Shown here: one piece after another, positions 9,546 through 21,771 of the stretch
Layout of the letters: each line of letters starts with the position of its first letter
Numbering within the stretch: the first letter of the stretch is position 1
NCBI GenBank assembly: GCA_947579665.1
Contig: OX388349.1
Coordinates: forward strand, 75,148,841-75,212,840
Source: Sympetrum striolatum
Lineage: Eukaryota > Arthropoda > Insecta > Odonata > Libellulidae
Direction of reading: 5' to 3'
DNA length: 64,000 nucleotides
Translations under genes and position numbers: made by a program
Notes under the pieces: model-generated
What the model was told of the DNA's origin: nothing
Seen by the model: only the letters and a program-made list of their open reading frames with translations
Database searches by the model: none

Positions 9546-12500
9546 GAAGCCCCCTCTGCAATTGATGTCGAGTGCTTTGTCTTATTTAATTATGAACGAA
9601 GAGATAATGAATCCGCGAATATTCTGCGCTTCTTGGCGCCCTTATGGAATTTACGATGAGAGTTAATATGATTTGGCAGAAGTTTATGAAAAGCTATTTT
9701 GTAATATATCTCAACCAACATATGTAAGGAAGACAGTCTATAAAAACTGCTATTAGCGGGAGGCAGCCAAGAGCTCGTTCGTTGAAAGAGATAGACTAAG
9801 CGAAGGACCTAGTTGCCTGATATATTAACCTATGAAATAAACAAAATAGGAGTTTAAAGCCTTATGTAAAAAGTTAAACGATGATAAGATTCGCTGATTT
9901 CCCCTTCAAGTGAAAGAATTAAAATCTATATGAGAGTATTTTTCTGTGGAATGTAATTAGCTGAAGATTATACAAGCAATCCGATGAAGTAATTGTCAGC
10001 AATAGTGTGTAATAAGTATATACAGCCGGTTTGTGATCGACAATCTACAGATTGGTTGGAGCCTATAAGAGTAAGTAATAATTCGATGATTGAAAAATGA
10101 TGCGGCTACTGAAAAATACTTCTTATTTTCGAAATATGTATTAAAAATGATACAAAAAAGTAGAAACTTTTTGTAATAATTTCGTAGAATTTATTTGGAA
10201 GCACGTCCATAGGTATAGGTTGGGTATATTATATTTCTACGTAAATGTAGTTTACGGAATATTTTAAGCAGACCACTGTTTAAAGAAACTAAAAGATTTT
10301 TGATTGCCAAAAGTCCTAGAGTTTTTTCTAAAATGAACGATATTATTTGCATATTCCTCTTCTCTAATAAATGAACTAATGAATCACTATTTACTATTTG
10401 TTTTCATGACTGATGAATGTTACAGTTATAATAACTATATTATTGAGGCGGTAATATTGTAATGTTTTTAATTAACACACGACTCTGGAACGCCTATCCG
10501 AGGAAAATGGCTACCTCGTACCACGTCCAACAATGGTTATTTACTCGTTACCACAACCGGTAAACAATTCATTCTTACACTCGTTGGGCTTTGACGCGTG
10601 GTGCGCCTGCGGAACACTCGGGACCGGTATTCGTTACAATATCATATATTATTATGAGCTATTGAATTCAATTGGATATTAAATAGGTACAGAGACAAAG
10701 AAGGAAAGTCAGAAAGTGATAATAAACATTTGAAGAAGGAGTTGATGAGTTGGCTTTCGGTTAATTTCTGGAAATAATTATGATAGCATTGGAAATGGAG
10801 GAGGCAAGGGAAGGAGAGAAAGAGAAAACTCAAGTTACCATGAGAAGAGGATTCAGTAATACGAAGGATCGCAAGACAATCTCTCCATTGGCACTTCGAA
10901 GAATGGAGCCGCATCAGGACAAGAGTAAATTGCTCTCTACTTGGAAAAGGAAACTTATGGGTAGCAGTAGACGTAATGGCTATGGATCTCGTCTTGAAAG
11001 AGATTGGAACTAGTTAGAACTCAGTGCGAATTTGATTCAAATCGATATAAATTCGATGTTCTCATTGAAAAGTAATTGAGCCTAAGTATTTTCTAAAGGA
11101 AAACAAAAATGTACTCTCACATGTAACTTTAACTCGCTGTTTTATGATTAGCTTGTAAATGATTTTCTCTGACCACTTGCCTTTATTTTGAGCCCACTAA
11201 CGCCTTAAAATGCACAAATCAGGCAAATTAATTAATTCAATAGGATGTTTAATGAAATGGCTTTTAATTTTTCAAACTTCATCTCATTAAATAAACCTCT
11301 ATTCATTATTATTATATTTAGTGGTTTTTAAATGAGATAAACTTTTATATAGCAATATATTTATTTAGTTTTAAAGCCCAAAGCGACGACCGTACGCCAA
11401 CAAAAATGTTTCATAAGGTGACCCCTACCCCTTCACACTCACAGCTGCACTACTACCCCTACACACGCTACACCAGCAATGTCTTTGGCGGTTAATTGAG
11501 ACGGTCCGCGTCACACCCCTTCCCCCACGAAGTATAGGGACTATTTGTATTTTTAGTAACTATATTTAATTTAAATCCCGTAATTTTTGACGGTGGAATG
11601 CACTAGTAGAATAATAATAAATGAATCTAACAAAAAGTCGGACTAGTTGTTTTATAGAGTTGAATTTTAATTTTTAAGAGTTGAGTCAATTCATCCAACA
11701 ATGCACATCGCACATCTTGTTCTTGTCCAAACTGCGAAAACTCAATGAAGTTTATAGCTGCTTGGCTTCTTTATCTCACAGCTGCACACATTTTATGCAA
11801 CTTAATATAGTGCAATAGAACAACTTATTGCAATGTAATACAACAAGTGATAGATACAATTATTCACTCATAGTAGAATACACTGTATGATGAAATTGTG
11901 AAAAATACAACCAAAAGCGAGCATTTAAAAGATATGATTCTATCGAAAGAATCCATTTTTATCGATTCTATGGAGTTTCGCCAGATGAATTTACCTCTGA
12001 ATTAATTCATTTCGTTGGATATAAAATAATGTGTAACTATTTTCCACACTTATTTTTTAACAAATATGAAGCATACTTTACATTTGATAGCAACTGCAGG
12101 ATTCGCGGATAATTTAATCACCAAATATTTAATGCGAACTCTCACTAATAGAATGTAAGATTTTAAAAGATATCGAGAAAAAGATAACATTTCTATATTA
12201 ATTATTCATCGAAAAATCCACTCTAAATATCTTTATAATGAAAATGTCTCGTTCTCTAAGAAAGGGCTTTAAATCACGATTTATGATTGTAGCGATATCA
12301 ATTATATAATCTTTGTTGCATTGTTCTCACAGACGATACTCTCTATGTGACATCAATTATGAATCATTCCCCTCCGGTCAACAGTTCCTGTGCTCCCCTA
12401 AATGTCAGTGGGGCAGCGATTCCGTGACTTGTAATGCTTTATAAAATGTAGATGTCCATTCCCAGACGAAACCTTCGGATTAGTGAAGGTCTGGCGAAGA

Positions 12501-14408
12501 GACGGACACCGCACTGTATCGAGTTTCGGGGGAAATGATAATTCCTCTGCAGATTGAGAGGTGTCGGTAAACGTGTTCAGTGGCGTCTGCGCCTCGTCTG
12601 CACCCCAAATCCCTCCAAGCAGACTTAGGTTTTCCTGACAGCCCATTTTACAGCTAACGCCTTCCCTTTGAAGGCATTTTCCATCTCTCCACGTCATGCT
12701 GTCGTCGTTTACTTGACTACCGTTTTCTAACTGACCGCAAAAATAAACAAAAACGTCGTCTATTTATTCAAATTAGCTCGCAATTTCAGATGGAAAGTGA
12801 TTTTCTATGGTCAAAATAAAAATCTACATTAAATGTTCTTCCGTTCGGTACTTGTTACGATTTCTTTGGAACCTTATTCTTAATTTAATCCCGAAACTGA
12901 AATATGGCCTGTAAACGGCAACAAAACAAATTCTACGTTTATTTTCTCTTAGAGTATTTTTGAGTCGTTAAATTCAACTCCAGGATACTATTTGTAAAAA
13001 TAACTACAAATTTCCATCCTCAACTAGACGGTCGTGAGTCGTGAATCCTGTAATTTCATACTTCTATCATTTTCGGGAAACGTGGTAAAATATTTTAAGA
13101 TCATTTCCTCGATGCATTTTTGCGGGTGGTTACAGATATTGATATTGACATTAATATATCTACGGTGGTGATTATTATAAATGAATTAGATGTTTATGGA
13201 TCCAGGAATGCAGATATAAACTCTTAAATTCCATAAGCGTGATTCACTAATGAAGGACACGGGGACAGCAGTCGGTGTCCCTCCGTCTGTTAGTCTGTAC
13301 ATCCGCTCCTCTGATTCGCCCCCCCCTTCTGATGAAAGCTGTAAGACGATCCAGAGCGAAACCTGCACGTGGCGGTCACCAATGGCTAACGAGCAGTCGA
13401 TAGAATATTGGCTTACGCAGCAGAAATAGACTAATTAAAGGCGACGAATTGGGAAGGGGATGTTCATTCGGATGACTTACCTGTGTCACGCGAAGCTATC
13501 TGAATTGCGGGATGTCACTCGGGAGAGATGTCATTGGCTCGGGATGGCGGATTCAAAAAGTATTTTGCTGCTTTTGAGGAATTTGGAATCCTTAGAGTTT
13601 GAGTGTACGAATATATGTGATATACCCATCCAATAAACCTAAAAACAAAGTAATTCTAAATTTGAGTAAATGAGAAAACACCTTTTTTGTAAGAGATGTA
13701 ATTTGCGCTTAATTTAGTTGGTGATCGGTTAACGAAATTATAGTAATTGATGATTAAATTTCTGAGCGCGAACAAATCAGGCAGCGAACGAATCGGGCAG
13801 CGAACACTTTCGCGAAAGTTCGAAATTCAAACAGAAGAAGTGATGCTGGGCATTCAAGAAACATTTCTATAAACACGAATGAGATCTTGTGAAGAAGTGC
13901 GAGAATGACATAACAATGGAGTCTTATCGACCATCAAAATGGGTCTTAGGAACAAAACAAATGCAAATTCTAATAAAAAAATCAACTACTTATCGATGAA
14001 CTTGTAGCAATACATATACGGGCAGTGGAAATTTTCTGTAAACAGATTATACTCTTTACTCGCACACTCCATCAAACAGTTTCTCTCTGCAAGCGAAAGG
14101 GCCTTCTTCGCTGTCAGACAATTCCTCAAAAGTGCACTTTTAAATGGTTGAGATGGTGCGGGTTCTCCTCAAGAAGGCCACAGGATAAATTAAAATTAAA
14201 AGCGGAATGCTAAGTAGATTATTAGGAAGAGAATAATTCATTTAATTACAATACACAAAGAATTCTGAAATAGTATTATATTTCGTTAACGTTATTATCT
14301 ATTTACTCTTCAAGTGTCTTTTATTAGTTCTTAAATGGATTGACATTGGAGCATAGCTAATGCCTTTCATTTCAATTACTCAGACGTCAGATAAGTAAAA
14401 GAGCGTTC
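9546..14408. other. Long stretch without a recognised gene
   Basis: No exon or known repeat could be supported apart from the candidate at 10458-10638. CpG-rich patches occur at 11380-11530 and 12360-12720. The second contains a 99-codon minus frame (12398-12697) with no recognisable domain. A 77-codon plus frame at 10780-11013 is rich in charged residues but resembles nothing I know. Confidence 0.4.
10458..10638. mobile_element. Candidate solo LTR or short TG...CA element
   Basis: A GC-richer 181-bp block starts TGTAATG and ends CGTTACA, giving the TG...CA ends and short terminal inverted repeat typical of LTRs. It is flanked on both sides by ATAT (10454-10457 and 10639-10642). The flank is low-complexity, so a 4-bp duplication is weak support. 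I saw no polyadenylation signal inside and no partner LTR. Confidence 0.25.
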
Positions 14409-14990
14409 TCAATTGTTTGGTGATTTCCACTTCGTGTTTGGGAGATTCATTTTTAATATTTCATCCCGTTGGAAAAATTTCCAACTTTTTCTTGGCTCTT
14501 GCGGGCTCTCACTTGGAGCTTTATGAACCTCTAATTTTCTGCTGATAATTTGAGTAAACCATTTCTCCTCATCCGTAGTTAGCCGAAGAGCATTTCTGGA
14601 AAGCATTGGAAGCCTCTGTAAAGGGCAATGCCTCTTTTCCGCTTGAAGCAAGGTTAGGGGAGGGGTAAAGACTAAATATAGCGGGCCGCAGTGATTTTTT
14701 TCCTTCGTCCCACACGTTGCAAATGGAGGATTCTCTTCCGTGTCTAGCTGTTTTTTGTTTTGGTCTTTTTTAGCGTCCCTTTCCCCCTGACCCCTTGAGG
14801 AATGACCCCTTTTGGCATGCCGACCTCGTCGTGGGCCGCGGACCTTGATGACATCATGGCTTCCATTGCGGCTAAGAGAGACCTCTTTCGAAAAGGGAAT
14901 CCTCAATGCATTCCCTTGTTTTTCGAAATTAACGTGAATTAACCTCGGATGCGATCTAAGTAGTGTCATAATAGCTCTTTCATTTGTCAT
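14409..14990 (-). other. Unassigned 193-codon open frame
   Basis: The longest intact frame in the window apart from the LINE relic and the split gene. It starts MTNERAIMTLLRSHPR. The middle (about residues 50-85) is very basic, with RGPRRGRHAKRGHSSRG followed by a lysine-rich run. There is no signal peptide, membrane segment or domain I recognise. It lies in a moderately GC-rich patch, where long frames arise more easily by chance. It could be a single-exon gene, part of an unknown repeat, or chance. I do not assign a function. Confidence 0.15.
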
Positions 14991-16231
14991 TGAGTGAAAG
15001 GGGCTTATCGTGGATGCTCACTTTTGATTCGTGTTGGAAAACGTTGCGAAGTGTTATTATGCTGCTTCATTCTCTTACTCAAGAACGTTTAAATATTCGT
15101 AAATAAGTAAAATAAGAAATTATTATCGTTTTTATTTCGTTTTCGAGCATCATATTCATAAAATATAATGTATTTTTTTAAATGAAACAATTATAAGATA
15201 ATACTGTTGCATAGAATTAGAGAGAATCCTAAAGTATCAAACGACGATAAAAAAATGGATTTACGCTATAAAAAATCACAATCGAATCCGGATGGTGTGG
15301 CCCAAGTCTTAATGGCTTTATAATTGACTCGTAGATCATTTCAAACATCGTATTGAACCGTAAACAAATCTATTGACCATAACTTTTTGAATACCGATTT
15401 AGCTAGAACACATCAACCTTGGAATAACTTTGATTTATTCCATAATTTAGGGAAACATTCCCTCTTCATTTTCAGAAAAAAATTACGTTTATTCAGCGAA
15501 ACCTTTATGAAAACATATATAAAAGCGAAAGTGGTCGGTTGGTTACTTTAAGTAGTGCAATAAATACAAAATTATTCCAAAATTTATTCTTTTTCGCTCG
15601 CACAATAATTTCGTTAGAAATTAAACTGTTCACAATAAATATTAGTCAGAGTGAAAATCTCTTCAGCCCTTTTACAATACTTTAGTTAACTGTGACAGTA
15701 AACTAAAGTAGTTGCTCCTTAGTCTTCGTGTTTTGACAATATCACTTCAAGGAAGATTTTGAATTCAGAGACCGTAAAAATTAAAATTTTATTTCCAGGG
15801 ATTTTATTTTCTGTTTTCTTTCACTTCACATTTTTCTACTTTGAAGTTTGGTACAATTTACGACTACGAGTTTTTAATAGTAGCCCGATATTCTTATGGA
15901 TTGTTCAATTTCATTTTCATTGTTTAGGGGGCAAGAAATAATTGGTATCCTGCTTATGTGCTAGAAAACTTTAAACGCCTCGGAAATTCAATATGGTGCT
16001 TCATGAACACGGGATAAGTGATACAACCCAGAGCATTGTATACCTGATCTTATGATTTTGATGAGAATATTCATTATATCAATTAAAATTATTATATAGC
16101 CCACATTCCATCGCTTATGAATAATAATTAGAAATCTTTCCGAAAGGGTTGGAAAACATTTTGATTCTCTGATTTATGGAACTTCCTATCTTTTCATTGT
16201 CCAGGATTTCCTCCTTTTATTGCGTATATAT
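14991..16231. other. AT-rich stretch, nothing recognised
   Basis: No exon, RNA gene or defined repeat could be supported here. A 60-codon plus frame at 15759-15941 is rich in aromatic residues and looks like chance. Confidence 0.5.
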
Positions 16232-17406
16232 TTACGAGTAAAATGTTGCTTGCATACTGCAAGCAGATCGACAACAATGATTTTATATCGGCATTATATC
16301 GGGACGGTCCTAAAAAGAAAAAAAAAGGTTAGGAAATAATATTAAAATCCGCTGCAAATTAATCGTCTGGAATCGAACCCAGGTCTTCCTGGTTAACATA
16401 CTATGCAGAAAAACAGAAGATCACCATCTCTAACTATGTGTGGAAATTCTATTAGAAATATTGGCTGCAACTGCCTAAAACGACGACTTACTTTTCCCTT
16501 ATATTCCTTATGAGAGAAATTTTAACGTGCTCTGGCATCGAACCCAGGAACAGCATTGTCGTATCTATTTTTTTTCTGAAGCCAAGTCTTAATATACATC
16601 TTCCAGCAAAGCAAGAAATTCCTATTATTTTGATAAGTACAACAAAATAAATAATGAAAACTAACTCAATATATTATAAATGGGGGATATATATACCGTC
16701 TGGCTTCGAGCCCGGGTCTTTCTGGTAATACTTTCCATGCAGCATTAAAGAAGATCACCACCTTTAACCATGTGTGAAAATTCAAGCAGAAATATTGGTT
16801 ACAACTGCCTCAAATGACGTCCTACTTTTCCCTTATATTCCTTATGAGAGAAAAGTTATTGTGCTCTGGAATCGAACCCAGGAATATTACGGTCTTAAAA
16901 AAATTTTTTCTAAAACTAATTCGTACCATACATCTTCCAGCAAAGCACGAACATCCTATAATTTCAATAAGTGCATCAAAAAAAATAATGAAAAACTACT
17001 CCCATGTATTTTAAACGGCGGATTTTTGCATCGTCCTAGCATCGAACCTAGGATATTTTTCATCAAAGTCATTAATGTTTTCAATAGATCATGACCATGT
17101 ATAACGGCTCCTAGAGTTTTGATTATCTTACTATACGGGAAGTATTTTTTAGAAATTCCCGAAAATCAAAGCAATGCATTTAAACGGGAAAAATCGGGAC
17201 TTTGGGGCCCTCTGGAATCGAACCCATGACAGTGAAGTTCAAAATCGCAATTTTTCTGGCGGTTACACTTTATGGCCAATGCGTCGTAAAAATTTCAAGT
17301 CAATGCCGCTTATGGTTTAGGCTGTGAATTAGTATCCTATCTATCTATCTATCTATATAGGTATATCTATGAATGAATCCGGAGAAGCATCTATATATAA
17401 TAGATA
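16232..17406 (-). mobile_element. B-box array element, copy III (six units, type 2 spacing)
   Basis: This is a full-length solitary copy on the minus strand. The 3' end on the plus strand reads ACGAGTAAAATGTTGC with the hairpin GCTTGCATACTGCAAGC at 16248-16264. Complements of the B-box motif start at 16369, 16534, 16702, 16868, 17038 and 17214 (spacings 165, 168, 166, 170, 176). A CTAT/TAGA tetranucleotide run, the block GAATGAATCCGGAGAAGC and the terminal ATCTATATATAATAGAT close the element at 17406. The flanks (TATTT and AAGAT) show no target-site duplication. Unit motifs in these arrays mimic the T arm of tRNA, but no unit folds as a full tRNA by eye. Confidence 0.75.
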
Positions 17407-17599
17407 AGATTTCAATAAATATACCTCGTTCGGTCATTAAAGCAACAGAGGTAACTATTGCGTTTGACACGAGATACCGGTGATATTATCATAAAATAAA
17501 GGAATAGAAAACGCTTGTTTACCATAAAAAGAATAGTATAAAGATGTGCATGTTCATTAAAAATGCGATATAATAAATTATCAACATATATCTTTTACT

Positions 17600-17704
17600 A
17601 TAGTAGTATTGGTATCATTAAAAGTGCTTCGACAGCTTAGGTCAATCCGCACTGTGGCTCTCACCGGGATTCAAACCCGGGACCGCTTTCACCAAAGGCA
17701 AACG
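17600..17704 (-). mobile_element. tRNA-derived SINE fragment
   Basis: Read on the minus strand it contains GGTCCCGGGTTTGAATCCCGG, a good B box with tRNA-like flanking pairing. A GTGCGGATTGACCTAAGCTG body and a tail GTCGAAGCACTTTTAATGAT follow. A related tail (AAAAGTGCTTCGAC...GGTCATT..GCAC) recurs at about 62007-62045, so the family is dispersed. The head runs straight into the perfect hairpin at 17705. Confidence 0.55.
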
Positions 17705-17740
17705 CGCAGTCCACATGACTGAATAGTCATGTGGACTGCG
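17705..17740. repeat. Perfect 16-bp-stem hairpin
   Basis: CGCAGTCCACATGACT, a four-base loop GAAT, and its exact reverse complement. One arm belongs to the head of the adjoining SINE, so the other arm looks like a recent inverted copy of that head. Confidence 0.95.
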
Positions 17741-17769
17741 TTCCCTTTTACTACGTAATATATATGTTA

Positions 17770-18360
17770 CCGTATATTTAATGTAAATTTACCCTGTACT
17801 TACATGTACCTTTCGGTACGACAGGGATTGCTTCCACCATGACTCTACTTACCTAATCGATTACATTCGCGGACAAAATGAATTCTTGAAGCGACTCATT
17901 CTAGCATTTCCCTAGCATTGTTTGAACGGCCCATGTGGTGGTGAGGACGCATAATATCAACGTCTTTCAGGGACGTTCTTCGTCTGAATTTATTAAGTAA
18001 ATTGAGCCTTGGTTTAAATCCTTCTTCGTCTATATATTCTCATCATGCGTCCTGGAGCATGTGAATAACATTCACCGATTTACCATAGCAATTTCTTACA
18101 AAGCGTATTGCCATTCGCTGTACCTTATCTAAATAACGAGGTATTTAAAGGTTTACTTCAACAAGGTTCTATACACTTCATGCATACTCAAGGTGAGGCC
18201 TGATTAATCCAAGGAACATCCATCAGGGACCTTTACTTCGCTTCTAGTCTACTCCTTTGACGAGTTTCTTAAGTGCATGTCTACGAATAAGAGTACCCCA
18301 TGCCAAGTTATTCATGAGGATTACTCTGACATATTTCACCGTTACTAAGGACCGTAAGTT
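17770..18360 (-). pseudogene. LINE reverse transcriptase C-terminal fragment, second family
   Basis: Reading the minus strand from about 18350 gives, with stops and frame changes, VKYVRVILMNNLAWGT, then LGLIRPHLEYA, VQRMAIRFVRNCYG, and RLNLLNKFRRRTSLKDV. This order is the post-catalytic part of a CR1/Jockey-like non-LTR reverse transcriptase (KYLG motif, RPHLEYA, VQRMA-RF, LN-FRRGTSLKDV). Residues differ clearly from copy 1 at the left edge, so it is another LINE family. Several in-frame stops show it is dead. The 3' UTR probably ends near 17770. Confidence 0.75.
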
Positions 18361-19488
18361 TTTCCCTTAGAGGTTTTCATTATAATTTATTTGATATTAT
18401 AATTGTATGTAAGAACTAGAGTGATTATCAATGGACTTGTGTGCATTACATTCAACTGGTGCTTCATTTACAAACCAGTATCAACATTTCGGTAAAGTTC
18501 GGGTTTAGAGTTTCAAAATCACTTTGCTGAAATATTCCTTAGCCGAGAAATCTGAAGTGAATAATGACATTAAAGATGAAACCTTATTACTATCTGCTTT
18601 CTTCGTGCAAATGCGTCGTGAAAAGAATGGGAAAAGATATATTCAGATTTTCTGGTTTTCTGTGGAATATAAGCTGAAGGAAAAATTCAGGAGATACATA
18701 TGCATATTATGATCAAAGGACATCTTATTAATCAAACAGAAAACACACTATACCTTTCTAAGATTCCTAGGTATATATAAGAAGCATAACAGAATAAAAA
18801 TGCAACATCAAATACTACACAGATCACATGTTAAAAGTGGTCAATTACAATTAATGGAATTTGGAATGAAATTATGTTAAAAAATATACATTTTCCTTGC
18901 ATCCATAATGGAGAGAATGAATCGCATTAAATATATATAATGGAGGATACTTCAATTTTAAAAGTACTAATAGTCTGCAAACTATATGACCTATATTGAG
19001 ACTTGCTATAATTGTTAGAGTAACACTAATTTTTAAATGGGAATTCTTGAAAACTGTAGTATATCTTTTTAAATATATATACAAACTAATCACAGGGTAG
19101 AGAAAGGTGGGGCAAAACCAGTCTGGTGGGTCAAACTGACCCCCTTAGAATGTTGTTGATGGCGGTTGCTATCATGCAGAATGAACGCTAAATAGTTGAT
19201 CGACAATCATTGCATGCATGCAGAGCTGGTTCCCTTTCCCATCAGGTACGCGGTCATGTTGCAATATTTCCAGAATATTTTAAGAGTTTTTACTTACATT
19301 GAGAAGACTGAATTCTGCGTTCTATGTGGATAAAGAATCTCCATAGGTAAATACACTTCTGAATTCACTGATTTACTTTGGTGTAACATTTAATGCCAAA
19401 TCTGTTGCTGGTAATCTAAAATCTCTATTATGTTAGGGTGTTCAAATGAGAAGGTACCAAAATGACCCTGCAGGTATAGATGTAGTCT
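18361..19488. other. Stretch without a recognised gene
   Basis: CG dinucleotides become rare from about 18650 onward, the left edge of the CpG-poor domain. Around 19095-19135 a GGTGGGGCAAAACC-like sequence resembles many arthropod transposon ends, but no partner was found. Confidence 0.4.
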
Positions 19489-20138
19489 CAATCCAAATTA
19501 AACACTAGAGGCCTGAGCACAACTATCCCACTGTTTTCCAAGCTGAAGGATTCCCTGTTCCCAGAATTCCTGTTGCTGTGTCAAGAGCAAGTCCTTCACT
19601 GATTGATCGTGTGTTCCATCCAATTCTGTACAAGGATTCCCTGTACCAAGAATAAGAGCCAGTCCTTCACTGTGTCCTTTAGCTCATCATCGGAGTCCCT
19701 TTGAGATGTTTTCCTAGTGGACCAAACTGATAGCAGTCACAGGGTGACATTTCTAGAATGTAGGGAGGATGCTTAAGCTGCTCCTTGTTAAACTTGGCCA
19801 GTACACTTTGTGTGACCATGGAGATGTGTGGACGCACATTATGGTGGAGAAATGGACTTGTCGGGGACACAGTCTCCCCCATATACGGCCACCATCCAGC
19901 AATGAATATCGGCCAGTTTAACACCTTCTGTAGTCAGAAATCTGATCAATCGTCGAATTTTGCAATGCAAACGTGTTGATGTTCTCATACGCACTGCTGC
20001 ATCAATTGGACAGAGCACACGATCCATCAGACTTGCTCCTGCCACACCCACAGGAATTCTGGGAACAGGGAATCCTTTGGCTCTTGAAACAGTGGGATAA
20101 TTGTGCTAAGGCCTCTGGTGCTTAATTTGGATTGAAAG
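19489..20138 (-). pseudogene. mariner-like transposase remnant with inverted duplication of its 3' part
   Basis: The minus strand encodes pieces of a mariner-family transposase. Around 19960-19870, FLTTEGVKLADIHCWMVAVYG resembles the N-terminal helix-turn-helix. In another frame (19861-19700), FLHHNVRPH, LKHPPYILEMSPCDCYQFGPL and KHLKGTP match the second and third catalytic blocks (family: LHDNARPH and SPDLAP-DY). The second catalytic aspartate is histidine here. The first catalytic block is deleted. After a frameshift, DDELKDTVKDWL and EFWEQGILQLGKQWDSC match the C-terminus, ending in a stop near 19499. The C-terminal coding sequence (19489 to about 19620) reappears inverted at about 20010-20138. 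The copy is inactive. Confidence 0.7.
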
Positions 20139-21547
20139 AGAGAGAATTTGTTACTAGTTTTCTGTTATCATTGTCTGCATTTTTTTGTAGATTTGTTGTC
20201 TTTAGTATGAATGGAGATAGTCTTTTTATGTCAAATGAGTTCAGGTTTATTTGAAAAATTAGTAAGTGGAAACATTCAAGGAACTATAAATATCATCAAT
20301 TAATATAAAGTATGGTTGTTCTGAAAATCATGATTGTTACTTCTAGAGTCCTAAGACTCTGTGATGATATTTTTTCATATAAATTACCTTGAAAAATTTA
20401 TCTCTCAACAAAATATTCAGACAATTTGCCACAATGACGATTGATGTATTCCTGTCAATGCTCTAACAATTTTAATTAATCCCTTTCAATCATAATTCAT
20501 TTTAATACTGTGCTGCTCTTGATGGATGCTTTTCAGCAGCTCTTCAGTAATTTTGAAACTCTGTTGCCTCAAGCCCTTTTTAATGGCATCAAGCTCATGA
20601 TAATCTGATTGACTTAGCTCTTAGCACATATGTATATTGATGTTAAAAAAGGAGAACCGTTTCTAGGATCACTGCACCACTGTAGCAAAAGCAAGCATAT
20701 GTTTTTGAAAAAGTGATGAAATGAATGGAGCTAATCAGATATCTCATCAAATACTGCTTTGAATGGTCATTGCCATATTTGTTCTTTGACCAAACTCAAG
20801 TTTTATACTTCATACACATTTTATAACCACAGGTGTATTTCTGGAGTCAAAATTCTATCTTTAATAATAAATTCTTGGACCATATTTCCTAAACTGATAC
20901 CCTGTGAAGAGTTTTTGTGAGATCCTGGGCAAGGATGAATCTTTCCAAACAGTACCAATAGCACTCCAGAGGGCTATATGTGCTAACATGTTCAACTGAT
21001 TATTCCTCATCAGCTATTGACTATTGAAAAGCAATCAAGACATATAGTTCTAACTAATTTATTTTCGATAGTAAATAATGTTCAGAAAAAAATAAGCTAT
21101 TTACTATTAAATAATCTTTAAGGTTCCAATTTTGGCACAGAGAGCTGATGTAAATTTTCTGTGCCATTATGTAAACCACATTCCTCTCTCTCATATAATG
21201 AACATTGCGGCACTAATGCTACTAAATTCATGGATTTACCAAAACAATTAAGATTTGTATACATTAAATTTGAAAGTATACTTGAAATGTAATGACTCTT
21301 ACTTATTTTAATAATTCATTAGTAAATATATAACTCTTTAATTGAAAACTGCTCACATTATGGACCTAATTTATTCTAAGACTTGCATTGTACTGTTAGA
21401 ATTATTCAATGAAAACAAACAACTGGCATTATCTGGTAATCCTGCCACTTGCACCACCATCAGGCAGGACTATGATTTATTGAAGTGGAGTTGGAGAGAT
21501 ACCAGTTCTCACATGTAGAACACAGTGGGATGTATACATGCAAGGAG
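20139..21547. other. CpG-poor stretch, nothing recognised
   Basis: No exon or named repeat could be supported. CG dinucleotides are almost absent: I counted four in 20101-21300. Confidence 0.5.
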
Positions 21548-21771
21548 TAATAATAATAATGCCGTCCTTTTTAATGGGCGAATTTTAGCCTTAGAAGGCT
21601 ATTCTTCCAATTAACCCTTTTTTATTTTTATCCTCCTTTTAATTAGTAAACAGACACACACAGACAACCGTTCCCTAACCAAAAAAATCTAATTAGCTGG
21701 GATTTGAACCCAGGACCGTGAGGTTGGAGAGATGAGCTATCATGATAACCACTCCACCACCACACGGCCGG
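21548..21771 (-). mobile_element. tRNA-derived SINE
   Basis: On the minus strand the head reads CCGGCCGTGTGGTGG, with an A box TGGTGGAGTGG (complement of 21749-21759). A B box GGTTCAAATCC (complement of 21700-21710) lies 38 bases downstream, a normal Pol III spacing. A body of about 140 bases follows and the element ends in an ATT repeat (21548-21561), a usual LINE-primed tail. The tRNA-like part is well preserved for a SINE. It is not a tRNA gene because the acceptor stem does not close. Confidence 0.75.

Noticed and set aside
21695..21771. A functional tRNA gene
   Set aside because: A and B boxes are good, but the ends do not pair as an acceptor stem and the sequence runs into a SINE body with an ATT tail.
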